From Dimorphilus gyrociliatus (lineage: Eukaryota; Annelida; Polychaeta; Dinophilidae), in assembly GCA_904063045.1 (NCBI GenBank), contig CAJFCJ010000007.1, positions 86,793 through 150,792 on the forward strand: a stretch of 64,000 nt of DNA, written 5' to 3'. This document shows positions 25,806 to 36,603 of the stretch, piece after piece; position 1 is the stretch's first letter; each line of letters starts with the position of its first letter. The notes beneath the pieces were generated by a model that worked only from the letters and a program-made list of their open reading frames with translations, was not told where the DNA came from and searched no databases. The position numbers and the translations under genes were made by a program.

Positions 25806-28800
25806 CATATTGTATACTTATAATATTTATTAATCCAGAAAATGCGATTTTTGTAACGCTAATTATGTAATTTTCTTTATACATTATATTTAATTAAACA
25901 TACATCTTTTTTATTCAATGTAAAAACTTATAAATATATCCATTGGGAAACAATAGTATTACATTTTGAGGAGATTCTTTCATCAGATTGATTTTTGAAA
26001 TTTCAGGTAAAACAGTTGATGTAACGAGTAAGATTAGCTTACTTAATAGAGTATTAAGGCTTTATGAAACTGTATACAAACTTGTTTGTAGTTTGATAAT
26101 TCTTCTTTCTTAACTCATTTCTTCAGTCAAACAGTTTTAACATAATTAGTTTTATATTACTTTACTACTTTTATTCTCCTCCCCTCCTTTCACTAGTATT
26201 ACTTCATTGACATCAAGTGTATTCATGCGTTCTTTAAGGTTTCATATTAGAATCAATCATTTCACAATGTTTTAGCTTTTAATAGATATTTACCCTAATT
26301 ACCATTTATCTGTATAATAAATGCAAAACAACAAAAATTGAAACATAGATCAACAAGTAAGAATGAGAAAAGATGATGTACACCACATTTTCTGCTACTC
26401 TCAAATAATAACAAAATAATGATTTGAAATGTTCGTGATAATAAGAATCTGTTTAGTTGGCTCCCATATGTGTCTTTTATCATAATGATTATATGTTGCA
26501 AGGGGTAATGACCTGCAAAAAGTTACGAATTTTATTCTTATTTACCCAACAGTTAAGTATTTAGCACTTAAAAAGCCTCTTTTCACTTCTTAGGTGTTAA
26601 TTCAGCATCAAGAAAATGTAGTTGCTATTATTGTTCTATTTTGAGAGAAGGGTACAGGGGGTTGAAAATCATATGAGCATTACTGCTATGGCAATTTAGT
26701 GTTAGTAGTGCATTGTAATTTTACTTGGTATTTTAAGTCAAAATAGAAGGTAGCTTGCTAATTATATGATCGTTTACAATGACTCAAAAAGATACCCTCT
26801 TTATTTTCTTTGATTTTTTATATAAAAACAACAAAGTTTAAATATATTCATTACATTTCCCAATGGAAATATTTATTAAATATTAGTTAACGCTAATTTA
26901 TATATAACTAAACTAATTAAACGAGATACTAAAAGCCGTATTAATCAGTGTAACTCGATAAAAAATATAAGTTAGTTAGCTGTCATAACGAAAATAAAGG
27001 TACACTATCTAATGAATAAAAAGCACAATATTCTTTTTCCCCTTCAAAGTTTCCTAATAAACGATGGCAATTATGTAAAAATATAAAAACAAATATATAT
27101 ATAGCTAAAAATAGCCACCTATCATGCATTAATGAACAATTTAATAAGACCTACATATTGGTTCAATAGACGTTTTCAAGAATTTCTTTAAGTAAGATCA
27201 ATCAAAATTCTACTGTTTTTCGTTTTTTACTGTTATTAAACTTTATATATATAAAGAGAAAAGACTGAATATTATTTTACAATAGATCTGTAAATTCTAT
27301 AAAATATTATAAACAAAGAAACTAAAAAATTGCTTATCTTTAATAAACCCTTGACATATTATTTCAACTTGACCGAATTTGTAGAAGATTGAACCGTCTG
27401 CCTAAAAAGAATTGGATAAACAAATGAGCCATATATTACAATCTGCATAAGAACGATAAAGGATAAAAATAAATAACAAGAAAAAATCCCAAACTACCGT
27501 TTGTTTGGGTTTTTAATAGAACGTACACTGCTTTTTTTAGGGTGTTAAATACTACTTCAGATATTTGACAGAAAAGCTTTTTTTCGTACGGATATTTATC
27601 CATAATTCAATTTCCAATTGCTGAAATATCAGTAATAGGTTCTTATTGAAAATATGCTTTGGTTAGATGTTTAAGAGCAATTTGAGAATTTATTAAAGCT
27701 TCTTATCACTATAAGCGATTCCATTAATTTTATATAGTTTATAAAGAAATATAATTAATAGTTTAATAAATAATACGATCGGGCATTGAACGAAATTTGA
27801 TACTATGCGATTAAGGGATGAAAAGGAATGAAAACCATTATAGTTTGATATATATTCATATAGAGGGAAAGACGCTGTAATAGAATGTATAAACGTATAT
27901 AGGTTATATATAGTAGATTACATAAATACATTTAAGAGTGTTAAATCTTTATCTCTAAACTATTTAGCAAACTAATAAGCTCATTCTTATAAGCATTGCA
28001 TATAGTGTATACAGTATAATACCTATACTTATTCATTTGTACATGTGCTGCTTCGTCTTGGGGATATGATTATAATTCATATTATAAATAATAAGCTATT
28101 TAAAAGACAGATTCTTTACTCCCTGCATCTATTTCCCTGATAGTCAACACGTATGGATTATAAAATAATGATCGTATTGTATAAATATATTTTAATAAGC
28201 CTGAAAGAGAAAACTAATATATATCCAATTTATTCTATCATCAAGTTGAGGTCAAGTCTAATAAACAAAGCTGATCAATGGTGAAAAAAGTAAACGTCAA
28301 ATAAAGCGAATACAAAAATGAGAAACCTAATAGTAAATAAGCCTATAAGGCTTTTGTACATTCTGGATTTGATTAAAATTCTTCTCCATATTGATAGTTT
28401 CATTGCCAAAGATGAAAAAAGTAACGATAAAATCCTTCTTTCAGCATTTCTATTAGTTTTAAACCCTTCAATGAATAAGCATAGGTACTTTTTCTTCATC
28501 TTTTCTGTTTTTTCTTAATTTCATAATCATTCGACAATCAGGAGTAACATTTGAGAGATAAAATATAAATTCTATTTATTAAAAGATTCTTATGACACTC
28601 ATCTGCTTGAAACTGTATCTTGAAAATAACATTTTCCATAGATTTATTATGCGTTTCCCTATTTTCAAACTTAATATTACTGATTATAAAAATATTCCTC
28701 TTCTATCTATATCAATAATCTAGAGTTGAAAACATTTTACAGAGAAGAAAGGAAATAGAATAGGGAATAAAATGATAAAAAATAACGAGAATTTGTCGTA

Positions 28801-31800
28801 TGAACCATGCAATTGTGGATTTAATGACATTGATACGCTCTCACTTACAGCAAAAATTATTTCCTTTTTTTAAATACTATTGCTCCTAAGCTACTCTAAT
28901 TGCTTTACTGCAATAGGTTCTACAACAAAGTACGTTGTTATAGAACACGAATATTATTGTATTCCTCCCTCAGGTAAAGCAAATAGAATAATCCAAAATA
29001 CTGTATATCATATCTCAAAGAATTCAATTGAAAAATAATATTTCGCCAGATATCAAAAAACATGACAGAAAGAGAGAAAAGAGAGAGAGAGACGAGTGAA
29101 AAAGTAATTTATCCTTTCAGAGATATGATTATTTTTTTGTAAGAAATCTAATAATTTATTCTTATGTTTTATTCTAATCTATAATGATGATCAATAAAAT
29201 GTATAAAATGTTTAATGACAGTCTTGTATATTGTTTTCCATAGTTCTATTAGTATGTTAGATAGTTAGAAATATGTAAATTAATAGAATAATAGTATGAT
29301 AAGAAATTCAAAGAATGATTTGCATTGTTTAATTTTTCATTGGTAGTTTTCCAATGCTAATCTATATGTATATTATATCGATATATTGCATATATATGTA
29401 TAATTTTATAACTTGTTTTTTTACAAACTTACTCTTTATCTCGCAAAGATCCCAATTTCCTTCAATATATTCTTTAAAAGATAATTACCTTTACTAAATG
29501 CCTGTATAATTAGATTATAAATGATTGTCAATTACGAAAAGATAAAGGAAATATTCGAGTATTTTCACAATGGTATACGAAAGGCTGTCTTTACTTTGGA
29601 ATTACTTTACAAAATTTTGAATGATAACAGATTAATCGTATTATAAATTTAGTATTCCAGTTAGATAAAGAAAAAGCTGTTGATGGAATAAAGTAATTTG
29701 TTTTTTTCTTTCTTGGATACTAAGATTGTAGAACGTACTTTCTGGAATTTCTTATGTATATTTTGTTTTTTTTTCTTTTTTGTTCCATTTTATATTTGTA
29801 ATACGAATGATAAAAATTTTCTTATAACAATTTGCCTATAATTAGAAAAGCTGTCATACTACTTTAACAATTAAGTTTTTCCTTGAATAGTGTAATAATA
29901 GAGTTAAAACTAATTCTTAAGATACATTACGTATACATATTTTCAATTAGAAAACGCCATCTGTAGGCATGGAATAGAAGTTTTAACGTCTCGCTGGGAT
30001 AAACAATTGTTTTTATCATTTCGTTTTATCTTTGAATTGGTTGAATGTCTCTTTGAAAATGTTAGAAATTAATTACATATTGTATTATCGATAAAATCCC
30101 CGTTAAGAAACCATTTTTCAACAACAATCATATCTTTGATTGATAATATTAGTACTAAAGAATAAGGTATTCTTCACAAAAGCACTTCAACGCTGTCAAC
30201 AAGCCTTGTGATGTTCCTGACTTTTATGATAATAAAAACAAATGCTGATTTTAAAAGAGATTTTAATCTATTAAGTCATTTACATTGGATTAGGAAATAC
30301 GAAACGTTAAAAGGCAAATGAATTTTTATTATAAAGCAAAACTAAAAACAAAAAATAGCTTGGTAATACAAGCATTAAAGAGTTAAAATGTTCAGCTTTG
30401 TTTACTGTCTCTATTGAGATGAGATGCTAAAAGTTAGAATACGACTAAATACCGAACATGATTAGAAAGCTTGTCAAACTATGGATAATGTTTTGATGTT
30501 TATTTTTCAAAGGCAACATTCTTTCTGTTTTATTGTAAAATTATGAAGTAGCATTTCATAAATGAAGTACAATTCTTTAATAAATTCTAGACAAGAATAT
30601 TATTCCTTTTAAAATATTTAAATATGGAGATAGAATTGAAGATAGAATGAAAACAAAACCAATAAATCGTATTAAAGTATGCACATACAATTGGCTCTTC
30701 CAAGAAATTATTTACAATTAAGATGAGTAAGTTTCTCTTGTTATGGCTAAAATGATTGATAAAGTATAAAAGTACTTTCATTCTAGTATTTCTTTACTTA
30801 CGTTAGCTTTGAGAAAAATATAATTCAACGATTTTTAAATTTGCGCTTTTCATATCCCTAAATAGAAATACATTAGAAATATTAACATCATATACTTCAA
30901 TTCAGAAATGACTTTTATTCAACTAAAATCTTTTTGTCCTTCGAAAAAAATGGAATTCTTCTTAAAAGAAATAAGAAATGCGTTAAAAGAGATTCTATTG
31001 ACAATAATTTAATATAAAATATAATATAAAAATACATCAGATGATTATTGATATTTAAGGTAAACTTACCATTTTTTTTTTCAGTATTTCTTTACAACTC
31101 TGCAAGTTCTATAAGATAAATTCTAGGCCGATATTTTTATTTTTTATTTTAATTTGATATTTCTTCTTTGGACTAAAAAAATGATATTGGAAAAGCGATA
31201 TTCACTATAACCTATAATTTCCCTATAATTATCTGAAAATTAAAGAAGGACATTTGCCTTTATGTCTCATCTTTCACTAAAATAATACCCCTTTCTAGGA
31301 TGTCTCTTTTTTTAGATGTTTATTGTCGTACTTTCATTATTTCAATTTATATCCAAAATTATATCTACATCAATATGTTGCAGTATTCTAAAATTATGTT
31401 TAATATAACCTAATATAGAACATATTAATAGATAAAACTCAGTATCCTTTAATTAATGTACTCTTATTAGGATATAATTTTCCAAATGATAAAATCAAAT
31501 AGACAGGTGGCATCTTCGGTCAAGTATCTTTCACTTTTTGTCATTGCTACTATAAACTTTCAAGAGGTAACAATAAAATATGTTTTATAAATAACAAACT
31601 AAGTTTATTAAACTTATTATTAGTAAGTTACTAGAATAATTATATGTGAGGAAACTAACTTTGTTTTCTAATATAACCGGATGAGAGGTTTGCTTATCAT
31701 TGTTAATTTTTTTTTCTTTAGTCTACAACAGAGGTACAAGGCTAAAGGCAAAAGTTAATGAACGCTACTAATTAGATCAGAGAAGAATAAAGTATTCTTT

Positions 31801-31888
31801 TTTCTATGAAAGAAATATAATAACTTTGGGAAGTTTCACTAAATGAATTCTTCAGAAAGTGTAACAATTTTAATTTAATAGGATACCA
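24960..31888. other. interval without a recognised gene
   Basis: About 6.9 kb of AT-rich sequence. It contains a (TA)n tract at 25767-25803 with flanking CAGTATATACTGTATATA, a CTCF-like site at 29953, and only short ORFs lacking start context, splice sites or family resemblance. Confidence 0.5.
25767..25803. repeat. (TA)n microsatellite
   Basis: Perfect AT/TA run; reading frames through it give Tyr-Ile repeats. Confidence 0.9.
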
Positions 31889-31898
31889 TATAAAAGGG
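31889..31898 (+). promoter_or_regulatory. TATA box of the 32-kb GPCR
   Basis: TATAAAAGGG lies 66 nt upstream of the ATG at 31955. Transcription would be expected to start near 31915-31925, giving a 5' UTR of about 35 nt. Confidence 0.6.
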
Positions 31899-31954
31899 CA
31901 AAATACTTCATTAAAAAGAAACATTATTAGCTGTCTAGATATTCTTCAGTCGTC

Positions 31955-33009
31955 ATGAACAATTCTACGCTTAATGAAAAAGATAATGTATATCAACATC
32001 CCATGCCATTAATTTTACGCGCTTTTCTTACGAGTTTAGTAGCCGTTCTATTGGTTGTTTGCAACATTTTTAGTATGAACGTTTTGGCAATGACCAAACA
32101 AATTCCAAAAATTTCCAGAATGTGTCTTATTAACTTGGCATTTGCTGATTGTATGCTGGGTCTTATTTCGTGCGCACCTTCAGTACCGTCATCTGTAACT
32201 GGAACTTGGTTATTTGGAGAAGTGTTTTGTCAAATTTCTGGAATGAACTTATGCGCAAACGCTACAGTATCAATTTGGAGCGTCTTATTAGTATCAATAG
32301 ATCGCTATTTCGCTATTTTACACCCAATGAAGTTAGTAAAATTGTTTTACTGTCTGATAATGTTACATAAGATGTTAATTTTAATAGATACAGAGATATA
32401 ATTACTGAAAAACGTTTACGAATTACAATCGGCTTTATGTGGCTGGGAGCTTACGGTTTATTCGTTTTACCAGTTCTCCTTAGTAAGAGATTTATTTATT
32501 ATATATACTCACCAAAGGAAATTGTATGTGGAGATTTTTGGCAATTTGCTTGGTTCGGTATTATGGCTGTCGTATCTGTTCCTGTTCTAACATCAATTGG
32601 ACTTTTATATTGTACGATTAGCATTGTTCTTCATTTGAGAGCACATAAAAATCAAATAAGCGATGGTTCAAAAGCATCGGATGGAGCTTCTAAAAGAAAT
32701 ATCAAAGCTATCAAATTGTTAGTCATAACAGCATCAGCCTATTATTTAGCTTGGATGCCATATGCAATTCATTTATTTATTGTCTTAATACCAAAGGATC
32801 CTCCTTTCGTCCACCCTGTGCTCAAATTTTGTCTTTTATGGACTGGAATGTCAAACAGTTTTACAAATGTGTTAATTTACTTGTCAGTTTACGCTGCCTT
32901 CAGACATAATGGACTAATCCTTATAAATAAAGTAACATGTAAATTATGCCTTGGCAAAATTATTGAAAAAAGCCATCAAAGTACTCTGAATTCAACAGCA
33001 ACAGGATAA
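31955..33009 (+). CDS. orphan-like rhodopsin-family GPCR, 2 exons, 332 aa
   Basis: Exons 31955-32331 and 32388-33009 are joined by a 56-bp intron (donor AA|GTTAGT, acceptor TTAATAG), rebuilding HPMKYRDIITEKR after TM3; 999 nt in frame. N-glycosylation sequons lie at N2/N3. TM1 is about 22-46. TM2 has NLAFADCMLGL, C92 is the TM3 disulfide cysteine, and DRY is at 116-118. TM6 reads AYYLAWMPY (no Cys before the Trp). TM7 ends NVLIY in place of NPxxY. Position 3.32 by alignment is Leu, so it is not an amine receptor of the usual kind. The short tail has two cysteines (CKLCLG) that could be palmitoylated. Weak resemblance to GPR161/GPR52-like orphans is an impression only. A TATA box lies 66 nt upstream and AATAAA at 33121. 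Confidence 0.88.
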
Positions 33010-34455
33010 ACGAAATTTCATCAATCAATCAAAGACTTCTTGTATAGTTTTATCTTATCCATATGAAATTAGAATCATCTTTATTCAAGTAACATTTTAT
33101 TTATTTAAAAAACAACATAAAATAAATCATTTCTTTCTCTCTCTCTCTCTCTCTTACTATTTTTACCTTTGATCTGAGAGGGCTATTTGATAATTGATAA
33201 CCTAAAACTATAGAACAAAACTTGGTTTATTGAGTTTTATTTATCATTTAAAGTATAATCTGATAATGTAAATAAAAATAAGAGAAGAAACTAAAGTATC
33301 TCCTACTTTAAACATTAAATAAACAATATGTTGTTTGGCGTTTGTATTTAATTCATTTCAATCTATTTGTTTTTTGTATTATACCACAAAAATTGTATTA
33401 TACTGTATAACAAATAACTTATCCCTAAAGTAATAAACTACTCATTAACACCGTTTATAAGATATGGAAGAGAAGTTTGTTCAATATATACTTCGTATAT
33501 AGTTACTGTACGCATTCATTATTTACTCTCATATGCTAATTAGGGGATGATTTAAATTTTTACAAAGAAACTTCAAACGTAAAAATCATAGTTCTTAACT
33601 ATAGATAAAAGCACTTGTTAATATGATATAAAGGTTATTAATGTTAAACGATCATTTCTCAGATTACAAATATATGATTTATATCGATTTATATTATTTA
33701 AATAAATAATAAACATTTTAAGTAAAAATCAATTTTTTTCTTTTTACATTAAATTATTGATTATAATTCTATAAATCATCTTACGACGTGTAACGACTCA
33801 TTTAACAATGATATATTGATTTGTAACGTAATTAAAACTTTTAGTGTACAAATACAAAAGAAACTTTTTGAATGGCACTACTTTAAATGTTTATTCATTC
33901 ATTAAGTGAACAGATAAATATTATGAATTAAATATCAAAATAAATTTATTGAGTCATACGTCTTTAATCAATGAATAGACTAGAAAAAAACATATTACTT
34001 AATTAAATTGTTTATCGAAGAGTTATCCGTCCAAAAAATAAGTTATAAAAAACACACTATCAGTTGTCCATAATCAGTTTAAAGATATGACTTCTTTTTT
34101 AAAATATATGATGTAGAACTTGTTTCTTTTTTAAAGTGTAGACAGAATTGTTACGGTTTTTTTTTGTTGAATATTCCACATTTTATTTAAATATTTCCCA
34201 GTTTTATACCATTTTCAATCTTTCGTTTAAGTAATAAATGTTATGAACAGTACTTGGACGCGCCTTATGCCTCTTTTGTCTATTGTGTAATTTATCTTGT
34301 ATTTGATATCATTGTTTGATAAGATTATTTAAAATAGTATAACATACTTTTCTAAAAAATGATAGTATATTATTAATTCACTGTGTCTGGTTGTTGATTA
34401 AGTGTATAATTACCATTAGCAGACAAACTCTTGTCTACGATGTCATTGGATTTTT

Positions 34456-34457
<2 letters not shown>

Positions 34458-34490
<33 letters not shown>
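34458..34490. repeat. (TA)n microsatellite
   Basis: Perfect AT run. Confidence 0.9.
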
Positions 34491-34493
<3 letters not shown>

Positions 34494-34625
34494 GATATCG
34501 TTTTAATTATATATCCAAAGTATACTGTAGTATTCAGATTAAGCATTCATCAAGTTTCCTGAATAGGTCTATTAGCAAATTAAAGCACAAATACATGAAA
34601 AGCAATAGCCTTCATTTTTAGTTTC

Positions 34626-34626
34626 G

Positions 34627-34660
<34 letters not shown>
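34626..34660. repeat. (CT)n microsatellite
   Basis: Slightly interrupted CT run. Confidence 0.9.
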
Positions 34661-34662
<2 letters not shown>

Positions 34663-34981
34663 ATTTTTTTAACGTTTTCGTCTCGCTTTTATCAGCTTTT
34701 ATTTTTGTATTGACATTCTACAATATCGTCATGACCTTCCTTTTCGTAATGTCAAATAAATGTCTTTCAATTTAGACTCGTACGAGACGTAACTTGAATT
34801 TCTTTTGATTTCTTTAAGATTATCATATTGTTTGCTATTTTTTTGATATTCTATTTGAATTAAATCGTAGTCTTACACCAGTTTCGAGTGGAATAAGAAT
34901 AATCCATAAAAATATCAAATTTCTGTCAAAGTTTATTTCAGGATTAAAAGATATTCAATTAGAAAAAGTATTGTAGTTTTA

Positions 34982-35689
34982 TTAAGTTTTATTATCGAAA
35001 GTGGGTAGTCTCAAATATCGGCAATCCTTTAAAGTCCTAAAGGCTTCATTTAAATAGCAATGTCCAATGTTGTCATTATTCTCCTCTTCTTCTGATTCTT
35101 CGACTAGTGTGGAGAGGAAAGCTCTAGTAACACTTTGCCTTTTAATGACATTCATTGCTACTGTTTTAAAGAGTTTTCCATCTTTATTTCTATCGTATTC
35201 TATACTATTAGATCTGCTAGTGTTTTGAAAATTCAAACTTTCTGTTAGAAGAGAGCTTCTCAGAAATTTGTCAATATCCAATAATCTTCTTGTATCTTCT
35301 TCTGTATAATCTAAATGTTTCGAGTTTGTCATACTCATAGTTCGACGAATTTCCCGTACATTTCTTTTTGGCACTGGAAAACTACTACTTACTAAACTGA
35401 CCTTCCTACTGTTTGGTATTTCCGGAAGAAAACTATGAACAACTCGCGAGAACTTATCATTAAGTAACTGATGTGAAACCGTCGGAGCCCAAGCTGGTAA
35501 AAGATTATGACCATATTTGCCAACAAATACTTCATGGCTTCTCCTAAAAGCTGATAGTCTCTCTTTGCTTTCCATTTCCAAGCTTTGCCTATATTTCTCT
35601 AATTCTCTCTCTTCATGATGTAATAGCATTGATGTTGTCTTCCGCCGTTTTTTAGTCGTTTTTTCCATAGAAACCATTCTGTTATTCAT
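34982..35689 (-). CDS. uncharacterised intronless protein, 235 aa
   Basis: A continuous minus-strand frame from ATG 35689 to the stop at 34982, with coding-like composition and no need for splicing. The N-terminus is basic (EKTTKKRRKTT). A charged helix follows (HHEERELEKYRQSLEMESKE), then a Trp/Pro segment, GHNLLPAWAPTVSHQLL, that looks like a conserved core. An Arg-rich stretch (PKRNVREIRRTMSMTNS) and a late acidic cluster (EESEEEENNDN) come after. There is no signal peptide or membrane segment. An RFX X-box-like site lies 62-74 nt upstream, which would fit a ciliary or sperm protein, but this is inference. No named family is recognised. Confidence 0.7.
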   Translation of the reverse strand: MNNRMVSMEKTTKKRRKTTSMLLHHEERELEKYRQSLEMESKERLSAFRRSHEVFVGKYGHNLLPAWAPTVSHQLLNDKFSRVVHSFLPEIPNSRKVSLVSSSFPVPKRNVREIRRTMSMTNSKHLDYTEEDTRRLLDIDKFLRSSLLTESLNFQNTSRSNSIEYDRNKDGKLFKTVAMNVIKRQSVTRAFLSTLVEESEEEENNDNIGHCYLNEAFRTLKDCRYLRLPTFDNKT

Positions 35690-35750
35690 TACTGTATATT
35701 CTACTATGCGTAAATTTAAATTTCAAAGACTGGCAAGAGGAGGAAATTAA

Positions 35751-35763
35751 GTAACTAAGCAAC
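35751..35763 (-). promoter_or_regulatory. X-box-like (RFX) site
   Basis: On the minus strand GTTGCTTAGTTAC fits the RFX half-site pair RYYNYY-N-RRNRAC with one mismatch. It sits 62-74 nt upstream of the ATG at 35689, where functional X-boxes of ciliary genes usually lie. Confidence 0.35.
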
Positions 35764-36247
35764 AAGCCGTTTGGAGCATAGCCTAATTGGATTTAAAAAT
35801 TGATTTTCCAGTTCAATCGGAAGTGTTTGAACAAGCATTAGATGCTATTCGATTAATCATGTTAGTTTTTAGCTCTAAATTATTAGATTCTTTTAGCATT
35901 AAATAATTCATCCAAGCAGCAGTTTTCATTTACTTTAAAATTGTGAACCTTTTCACGTTTCAAAAGAAAAACTATTTATCAAAATATATTTTAGTTTATT
36001 AAGATTCGATTTAAACAGAAATGTAATCATTATATCTGAAAAAGATATACACATTTCTTATTATTACTATTCAAAGAGAGAATATTAAAAATCATTAAAT
36101 CAATATATTTTTCAAGTTGTATGTAGGGATGAAAACGTAAAAGTGCGAATAGAAGCCAAAAAGATTAATAAATATAATAGCGATGATTCCCAAATTCAGA
36201 TATAGTAATTCAAAAATCCATTCTAAGTACGCCCCCTATTGTCTGTC

Positions 36248-36603
36248 TTAAAACAAGTGCTTGCGGACTTGGACTAGATTTTGTATAGACAAATTTACAT
36301 ATTGAAATGCATGTTTAAACTCTGGATCATTTGGATTAACACATGCGAAGTAAAAGAAATATGTTAGAGCATGTATAGAAAAGCTTATGGTTTGTTGCTT
36401 ACAAAGTAAGGCATTATTAATTATAAATTTCAAACAGGTGGCAGCACAATTATTTTCAAGAATTTCGCCGAAATTAACTGTCAAAAATATTCTAAAAGTT
36501 TCAATTTCCCTACTGAAAGCTATAAAATATTGACCTATACAATACATGAACGATAGAAAAGTTACAATCGATAAAGTAAACGATGCAAAGTGTTTTTTAC
36601 AAC
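36248..36603 (-). CDS. possible 3' terminal exon of an unidentified hydrophobic protein
   Basis: An open minus-strand frame of about 118 codons ends at the stop at 36248. A plausible acceptor ATTTTTTCAAG precedes 36603 (exon phase 1). Above that, only GTG, not ATG, could start it, so an upstream exon is likely. It encodes several hydrophobic helices (SIVTFLSFMYCIGQYFIAF, then ATCLKFIINNALL, then IHALTYFFYFACVNP) and ends NLVQVRKHLF. The second half could be TM7 of a divergent receptor (NPNDPEF) or helical (HEAT-like) repeats. No upstream partner exon was found. A CTCF-like site lies just past its end. Confidence 0.35.

Larger units (their letters stand above)
33010..34981. other. interval between convergent genes
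   Basis: AT-rich intergenic sequence between the GPCR (+) and the 235-aa gene (-). AATAAA at 33121-33126 probably ends the GPCR transcript. It contains a (TA)n run at 34458-34490 and a CT run at 34626-34660; nothing else is seen. Confidence 0.6.
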
